A stretch of 10,793 nt of DNA from Phycisphaerae bacterium (GTDB lineage: Bacteria > Planctomycetota > Phycisphaerae > Phycisphaerales > SM1A02): positions 22,336-33,128 of the forward strand of contig NZFT01000007.1 of assembly GCA_002690755.1 (NCBI GenBank), written 5' to 3'. Positions within the stretch are counted from its first letter, which is position 1. The number at the start of each line of letters is the position of its first letter. The notes under the pieces are model-generated. The model did not search any database, had not been told where the DNA came from, and saw nothing but the letters and a program-made list of their open reading frames with translations. Position numbers and translations under genes: made by a program. Positions 7,232 to 10,793 of this stretch are shown here, piece by piece.

Positions 7232-8281
7232 TCAGGGACACGGCCCCCAGGCGGCGATCAATATCCCCAGATCACCGGAATCGATGCGCCCGTCGCCGTT
7301 CAGGTCGACCGAAGACGCACTGGAATTCCACGCGATGATCAGGATTCCGAGGTCGCCCGCATCGACCCTGCCCGAGGCGTCGAGATCGGCGGGACACGGG
7401 GCGACCTTCGGATGATCCACCAGAAACTCGACGAGTCGGGCCCGGCCTTCATCGGTCAGGCTGGGGAAGTGCGAACCACCCTGGATCCGCCACAGCTCCA
7501 CCGATCCGTTCGGGTCGCAGGGTTCGACGTATCGGATGACGTCGGTCTCGACCCCGGACAACTCCGAGGTGAAGTCGAAGGGCGGCGATGAGGCCCACGA
7601 ATCCGGGTCGCATCCGTCGTTCTCGACCCACTGCGCGACCGAGCCCACCGCACCGGGGTGCGGAAACGGCGGGTTGAAGGGATCGAATCCGCCCTTGTAG
7701 CTGACCACCGTGTCTTCGGTGCCATGGACGTGGAGGACGTGGACGGGATGTTCCGCCGGGCAGTTGGCCGGGTCCATCCAGGTGGCGCCGGCGACCGAGA
7801 CGACGGAAGCGAAGACGTCGCCACGATCACACGCCATGCGGTAGGCCATGCAGCCGCCGTTGGAATATCCCACCAGATGGATGCGATTCGGATCGACGTT
7901 GTGCTCGGCGCGGATGGCGTCGACCAGGTCGATGAGATACGCGACGTGATCCACGTCCGTGTCCTCGTAGTCGCAGCAGTTGTCGTTCGCGTTCCAGTAG
8001 GGGAGCCCGTTGGCGTCGGTGCTTCCGGTGGGGGATGCGAACAGGAAGCCATTGGCTTCGGCGACCGGCCAGAGTCGCCACCACGCCTCCTGTTCACCCC
8101 CGGTCAGGGTATAGGCATGGAGCAGGATCAGCAGTGGTGCCGGATCGGTCGGATCGAGATCTCCGGGCACCCCGACGACCACCTCATCCGGAGGCGTCTG
8201 GTCACCGGCTCGGAGCGTCCCCGTGGCAAGGAGCAGGAAGCCGGTCAGCATTGCGATCGAGCACGGACCAGAGCGGATCAT
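7232..8281 (-). CDS. Secreted PHB-depolymerase/feruloyl-esterase-like hydrolase with dockerin-like tail
   Basis: A 349-residue exported alpha/beta hydrolase of the poly(3-hydroxybutyrate) depolymerase / CE1-like group, which cleaves ester bonds in polymers or plant-wall feruloyl esters. It has a signal peptide at 1-25 (MLTGFLLLATGTLRAG). The oxyanion segment is LLILLHAYTLTGGEQ (about 50-64). The nucleophile elbow is GYSNGG with Ser140, the acid is Asp190 in HGTEDTVVSY, and the base is His271 in GGSHFP; the full triad is present. Residues 298-349 hold two calcium-loop repeats, DLDASGRVDAGDLGILIIAW and DLNGDGRIDSGDLGILIAAW, ending GPCP, as in the dockerin-like tails of planctomycete exported proteins. 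The start at 8281 has GAAGGA 8 bases upstream. The gene is convergent with the S41 gene, with only 36 bases between stops and no clear terminator. The substrate cannot be decided. Confidence 0.92.
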   Translation of the reverse strand: MIRSGPCSIAMLTGFLLLATGTLRAGDQTPPDEVVVGVPGDLDPTDPAPLLILLHAYTLTGGEQEAWWRLWPVAEANGFLFASPTGSTDANGLPYWNANDNCCDYEDTDVDHVAYLIDLVDAIRAEHNVDPNRIHLVGYSNGGCMAYRMACDRGDVFASVVSVAGATWMDPANCPAEHPVHVLHVHGTEDTVVSYKGGFDPFNPPFPHPGAVGSVAQWVENDGCDPDSWASSPPFDFTSELSGVETDVIRYVEPCDPNGSVELWRIQGGSHFPSLTDEGRARLVEFLVDHPKVAPCPADLDASGRVDAGDLGILIIAWNSSASSVDLNGDGRIDSGDLGILIAAWGPCP

Positions 8282-8362
8282 TGAAAGCGTCCTTCAATCA
8301 GGAGACCCTCGGGCCGGACCCGGCGGCGGGGGCACGGGCTCGCCGTGGAAGCGGGTCGGTCA

Positions 8363-8390
8363 AAGATAACGCCGTCCCAGTCGTCGGCAA
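8363..8390 (-). promoter_or_regulatory. Possible promoter for the esterase gene
   Basis: On the minus strand, TTGCCG, a 16-base spacer and TATCTT lie about 80 bases ahead of the esterase start. The local sequence is AT-richer than its surroundings. The similarity to a sigma70 promoter is moderate. Confidence 0.3.
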
Positions 8391-8506
8391 CTTTAGATTC
8401 CGGTGAAATGGAGGAAAGGCGGTCGTCACCGGCGTGGTTCGCCGCAAGGGCCGGCGCTTCGCGGATCGGATCTGAATCGATCGGACCGCTCGACGGAGAT
8501 GTTCGC

Positions 8507-8528
8507 TCGGATCCTGAGCCAGATCCGA
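8507..8528. promoter_or_regulatory. Inverted repeat upstream of the lipoprotein promoter
   Basis: TCGGATC and GATCCGA are exact reverse complements separated by 8 bases. The repeat ends 6 bases before the candidate -35 at 8535, a typical operator position. GATC words are common in this DNA, so chance is possible. Confidence 0.25.
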
Positions 8529-8534
8529 CTCGAT

Positions 8535-8563
8535 TTCATCCTGTGGCGGCGAGCGTGTATCAT
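8535..8563 (+). promoter_or_regulatory. Possible promoter for the NTF2-like lipoprotein gene
   Basis: TTCATC, a 17-base spacer and TATCAT are spaced as a sigma70-type promoter, implying a leader of about 100 bases before the ATG at 8671. Confidence 0.3.
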
Positions 8564-8670
8564 TTCCGGAACGGAAGGGTGTCGGCTCAAGGGTGATCGG
8601 CGATCGCCCGGCATCCGATGCCATCATCGATTTGGAATGCTCCAGGAACCGACCAGAGAAGGATCTACCA

Positions 8671-9240
8671 ATGAACAGAAAGACTTGCTTTTCCGCCGTA
8701 GCCTGCATCGCGTCCGCCGTCGTCATCACGCTGGCCTCGGGGTGCGCGAGCGGCCAGCATGCCGACGGCCACGGTGCCCACGGTCCGATCACCAAGGCGG
8801 AAGTCATGGCCGCCCAGAGTGCGTGGGGCGACGGCATCGTCGACATCTCGCGGGTGTATTCCGAGACCGGTGACGCCAAGGCCCGCGCGACCGAGCACAT
8901 CAACTCGATGTACGCCTACGGCAACACGATCGTGCTCTTCAAGCCGACCCTCGCTTCCGACGATCAGTTCCGTGGTTCCTTCGACGAGGCGCTTTCGTAC
9001 TTCATCGGACGCGACGGGACGGAGGACACCGGGTTCGCCATCAAGGGCTGGACGAAGGTCCGCTTCGAGAACGAAGGCATCTATTCCGGGAGCGATCTGG
9101 CCATGGCGATGGGCAACTACTTCTTCACCGATCCGGACGGGGATGAGACCAAGGTCGAATACTCCTTCGGCTACGTCCGGGGTGACGACGGGAAGCTGAA
9201 GATCATGCTCCAGCATTCGTCGATTCCCTTCGGATCGTGA
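8671..9240 (+). CDS. NTF2-like (CaMKII-association-domain type) lipoprotein
   Basis: A 189-residue lipoprotein. The signal (MNRKTCFSAVACIASAVVIT) ends in LASGC with Cys25 as probable lipid site, then a short His-rich linker (HADGHGAHG). The rest resembles the SnoaL/NTF2-like fold of the CaMKII association domain. AQSAWGDGIVDISRVY is the first helix, then VLFKPTLASDDQFRGSFDEA, ALSYFIG, KGWTKVRFENEGIY, ALAMGNYFFTD-like LAMAMGNYFFTD, and the ending LKIMLQHSSIPF. Bacterial relatives I recall are often labelled phosphoribosyl-AMP cyclohydrolase, but no HisI metal-binding motifs are visible here, so I would not use that name. Small-ligand binding or oligomerisation is possible; the role is unknown. 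The start at 8671 is chosen for GAAGGA 8 bases upstream and the signal peptide; an upstream in-frame ATG at 8593 would bury the signal. A strong terminator follows. Confidence 0.85.
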   Translation: MNRKTCFSAVACIASAVVITLASGCASGQHADGHGAHGPITKAEVMAAQSAWGDGIVDISRVYSETGDAKARATEHINSMYAYGNTIVLFKPTLASDDQFRGSFDEALSYFIGRDGTEDTGFAIKGWTKVRFENEGIYSGSDLAMAMGNYFFTDPDGDETKVEYSFGYVRGDDGKLKIMLQHSSIPFGS

Positions 9241-9291
9241 CCCGCGCAGGGACGCTTTCCCGTTCGAAATCGACGCTTCGGCGATCATCAC

Positions 9292-9330
9292 ACCGGCCCG
9301 ATCCATTTCACGGATCGGGCCGGTTCTCAT
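9292..9330 (+). terminator. Strong intrinsic terminator after the lipoprotein gene
   Basis: ACCGGCCCGATCC (9292-9304) and GGATCGGGCCGGT (9312-9324) form a perfect 13-bp GC-rich stem with a 7-base loop, followed by TCTCATT. It lies about 50 bases after the lipoprotein stop. The following T-run is short, but the stem is by far the strongest in the window and could work in both directions. Confidence 0.8.
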
Positions 9331-9554
9331 TCGATGACGTCTTCTGGTGAACCGATCGCCCGAAGTCGGGAGGCGTCGCATCTCGGCGTGCATGCGGTGG
9401 ACACGAGGGCGGAATCCGATTCTCCGGGTTCGGCATCCGACCGGTCGAGGCCGTGGTGCCGGACGGGGATTCGGTGATGCTCGAAAAGCGGGAACCACCC
9501 GCGGCCCCTCGAGACGAGCGGTGTTGCAACGAACGATCGGGCACGCGCCTCCAT
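9327..9554 (-). CDS. Doubtful small ORF, 75 residues
   Basis: A 75-codon frame has a fair Shine-Dalgarno (GGAGGGG, 8-10 bases before the ATG) and ends just where the strong terminator begins, as expected of a convergent gene. Against it, third-position GC looks lower than in the neighbouring real genes, and the product (MEARARSFVATPLVSRGRGW...) matches no family I know and has no signal or motif. It follows the sulfotransferase on the same strand after 72 bases. Confidence 0.2.
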   Translation of the reverse strand: MEARARSFVATPLVSRGRGWFPLFEHHRIPVRHHGLDRSDAEPGESDSALVSTACTPRCDASRLRAIGSPEDVIE

Positions 9555-9626
9555 CAGTGATGCCCCTCCGAAACCTGCAGGAAGGAGATTGAAAAGGACG
9601 CGGGCTTCGACGGCGTGCCGCGCGGC

Positions 9627-10409
9627 TCAATCGCAGGCGGGATAACCGAGAAGCTCGAGCGGGCGTCCCCATCGCTCCTGAAACGACCGAAGCACGTCGG
9701 TGGGAAGTTCCTCCCGCCAGAACTCGGGGTCCCCGCGGCGATGGTGGCCCTTGGAGTTCCGACTCTTGGAGAACGCGAATCGCTCGGCGAGTTCGTCGAC
9801 GTCCGATTCCGGTACGCCCAGCGGCAACACGAGTCGGCGAATCGAGTCCGGAGGATCGATCGCGATGTCGCGGAGATCGATCCGGTCGGCGGGGTGGGCG
9901 GTCTGTTCGATCATCACCATCTGCTCGATGACTCTGGGGAGATAGTCCGAGTGTTCGAACAGCCATCGGTAGCCGTCGTCGTCATCCCTCGTCCGAAGCG
10001 CCGCTCGATTTCGAGCGATCTTCCCCCAGGGGTCGTGTTCGCGGCGCGAAAGGGGGTGGGTCGAACGATGGGATTCGAGCATCGACCCCAGAATGCCCCG
10101 GGGATCCCGCGTGACGTGGATGAGGGGGCAGGACTGAAGATGTTCCAGGGGCATGTTGTCCTTGGAATCGATCACCATCACCACCCGGCAGGCGCGCTGG
10201 AAGAGCGGGCCGCGTCGCTGATGGGTGTGGACCCGACGAGCGGGAATTCCGTGTCGCCGACAGGCGTGCTGGATCACGCTCCAGGTCCAGACCGAGGCGC
10301 CTTAGTGGTGGGAGACCACGATTCCGGGGAGACCGCTGGGATGGACGAGCTCGCTCGCATGCCGCGCGACGGTCCGAACCCGCTTCAGGCTGGCCTGCAC
10401 GATTCCCAA
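9627..10409 (-). pseudogene. Sulfotransferase interrupted by TAA at the PAPS-loop lysine codon
   Basis: A PAPS-dependent sulfotransferase-like protein of about 260 codons. Reading from a TTG at 10409 (GGCGGGAG 7 bases upstream), the frame gives QASLKRVRTVARHASELVHP, then GIVVSHH, a TAA at 10302-10304 (codon 36), and directly GASVWTWSVIQHACRRHG. The flanks match a 5'-phosphosulfate loop of the form PKSGTTW, with the stop at the lysine position; AAA to TAA is a one-base change. Downstream are the 3'-phosphate site LIHVTRDPRGILGSMLESHR and C-terminal blocks DPEFWREELP and RWGRPLELLGY. The family normally uses this lysine for catalysis. A GTG at 10277 could restart translation but would lack the loop. 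Options are a pseudogene, a sequencing error, or (less likely) readthrough. The start codon is uncertain (GTG 10400 is also possible). Confidence 0.78.
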
Positions 10410-10457
10410 GAGTCATCTCCCGCCGGCTCGTTCGAGACTGTCGGTATGCGTGGTTAT

Positions 10458-10527
10458 TCGGCGACTTGCGCGGCCGATCGGCGACCCGGATACCGGATCG
10501 ATTCTCTGATTGGACTTGGTCGCCGAT
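10458..10527. promoter_or_regulatory. Three copies of TCGGCGAC in the divergent spacer
   Basis: TCGGCGAC occurs at 10458-10465 and 10478-10485 (20 bases apart, about two helical turns), and inverted as GTCGCCGA at 10519-10526. The last two extend to a 10-bp match (ATCGGCGACC). They lie between the divergent sulfotransferase and exported-protein genes, 50 or more bases from each start, where a shared operator would sit. No regulator is known. Confidence 0.3.
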
Positions 10528-10673
10528 ATTCGTCGCAGACCCGTCGGATATCGTACCGACGCAATGTCAGCATCGCCCCGGCACGAGTGTTCGAGCCAGG
10601 AGGGAACACGGAATCAAACCGGTCGTGACGGCGAGGAACGCCGACGCGTCCGGATCGCCAGGAGTCTTCTCGG

Positions 10674-10793
10674 ATGCACCGATCGCTCGTCATCATGTCC
10701 TCATCCACGGTCCTCATCGCGACGGGTTTCTCCATGGCTCAGGACGACGCTGACCTTCCGGCCGTCGCCGACGCGATGACGCCGAAGGGAATC
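10674..10793 (+). CDS. N-terminus of an exported protein, cut by window edge
   Basis: Forty codons are visible, beginning MHRSLVIMSSSTVLIATGFS and continuing MAQDDADLPAVADAMTPKGI. The first ~22 residues look like a signal peptide with cleavage near SMA-QD. AGGAG lies 9 bases before the ATG. The visible part of the mature protein does not identify a family. It is divergent from the sulfotransferase gene. Confidence 0.65.
   Translation, partial: MHRSLVIMSSSTVLIATGFSMAQDDADLPAVADAMTPKGI

Larger units (their letters stand above)
8282..8670. other. 389-bp divergent intergenic region
   Basis: It separates the esterase and the lipoprotein genes and holds candidate promoters for both directions (8363-8390 and 8535-8563) and a 7-bp inverted repeat at 8507-8528. 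GATC-containing words are dense at 8464-8525. I see no gene or structured RNA in it. Confidence 0.5.
9241..9626. other. 386-bp spacer between the lipoprotein and sulfotransferase genes
   Basis: It contains the strong terminator at 9292-9330 and one weak small ORF on the minus strand (9327-9554). Otherwise nothing is recognisable. Confidence 0.5.

Noticed and set aside
8671..9240. Naming the lipoprotein a phosphoribosyl-AMP cyclohydrolase
   Set aside because: I recall that relatives carry this label, but a lipoprotein signal and NTF2-like motifs without HisI-type metal ligands argue against it.
1..10409. Functional link between the sulfatase and the sulfotransferase
   Set aside because: They lie about 8 kb apart, with unrelated genes on both strands between them, and the sulfotransferase is broken. 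Co-occurrence is not enough to propose a pathway.
9615..10628. 337-codon plus-strand frame over the sulfotransferase
   Set aside because: The minus strand has sulfotransferase motifs on both sides of the single TAA. The plus product has no signal or recognisable domain.
1..10793. CRISPR array, phage or plasmid genes, insertion sequence, defence island
   Set aside because: There are no spaced direct repeats of CRISPR size, and no transposase, integrase, nuclease or toxin motifs in the supported genes. No terminal inverted repeats flank any gene.

Overview
The window is high-GC bacterial DNA that looks like a planctomycete, most likely of the Phycisphaerae type. Three things suggest this. A secreted esterase ends in a two-repeat dockerin-like tail finishing in AAWGPCP. 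A membrane protein carries an N-terminal CxxCGYD...CPECG zinc ribbon, a motif common in planctomycetes. There is also a secreted formylglycine sulfatase and a beta-helix-type leader. The lineage is inferred from protein style, because no rRNA or tRNA gene is present.

Layout from left to right: (1) the first 483 codons of a secreted sulfatase, minus strand, cut by the left window edge; (2) the stump of a secreted beta-helix protein, minus, with only its first ~45 codons recognisable; (3) a complete CRY-DASH cryptochrome/photolyase, plus; (4) an ankyrin-repeat lipoprotein, minus, broken by a frameshift that looks like a repeat-contraction deletion; (5) a 169-residue zinc-ribbon membrane protein, minus, divergent from (6) a 603-residue exported S41 peptidase, plus; (7) a secreted PHB-depolymerase/feruloyl-esterase-like hydrolase with a dockerin-like tail, minus, convergent with the peptidase; (8) a 189-residue NTF2-like (CaMKII-association-domain type) lipoprotein, plus, followed by a strong intrinsic terminator; (9) a sulfotransferase, minus, with a TAA codon at the place of the PAPS-loop lysine; (10) the first 40 codons of an exported protein, plus, cut by the right edge.

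Most genes are single transcription units on alternating strands, each with its own Shine-Dalgarno-like sequence, so no multigene operon or defence system is visible. The common theme is exported proteins acting on environmental polymers (sulfatase, esterase, peptidase) plus a light-driven DNA-repair enzyme. The most noteworthy point is that three of the ten genes are damaged, each by a different mechanism: truncation, out-of-frame deletion, and nonsense codon. Either this neighbourhood is decaying or the assembly has local errors. I found no convincing undescribed multigene system; the rest is small-scale regulatory structure.
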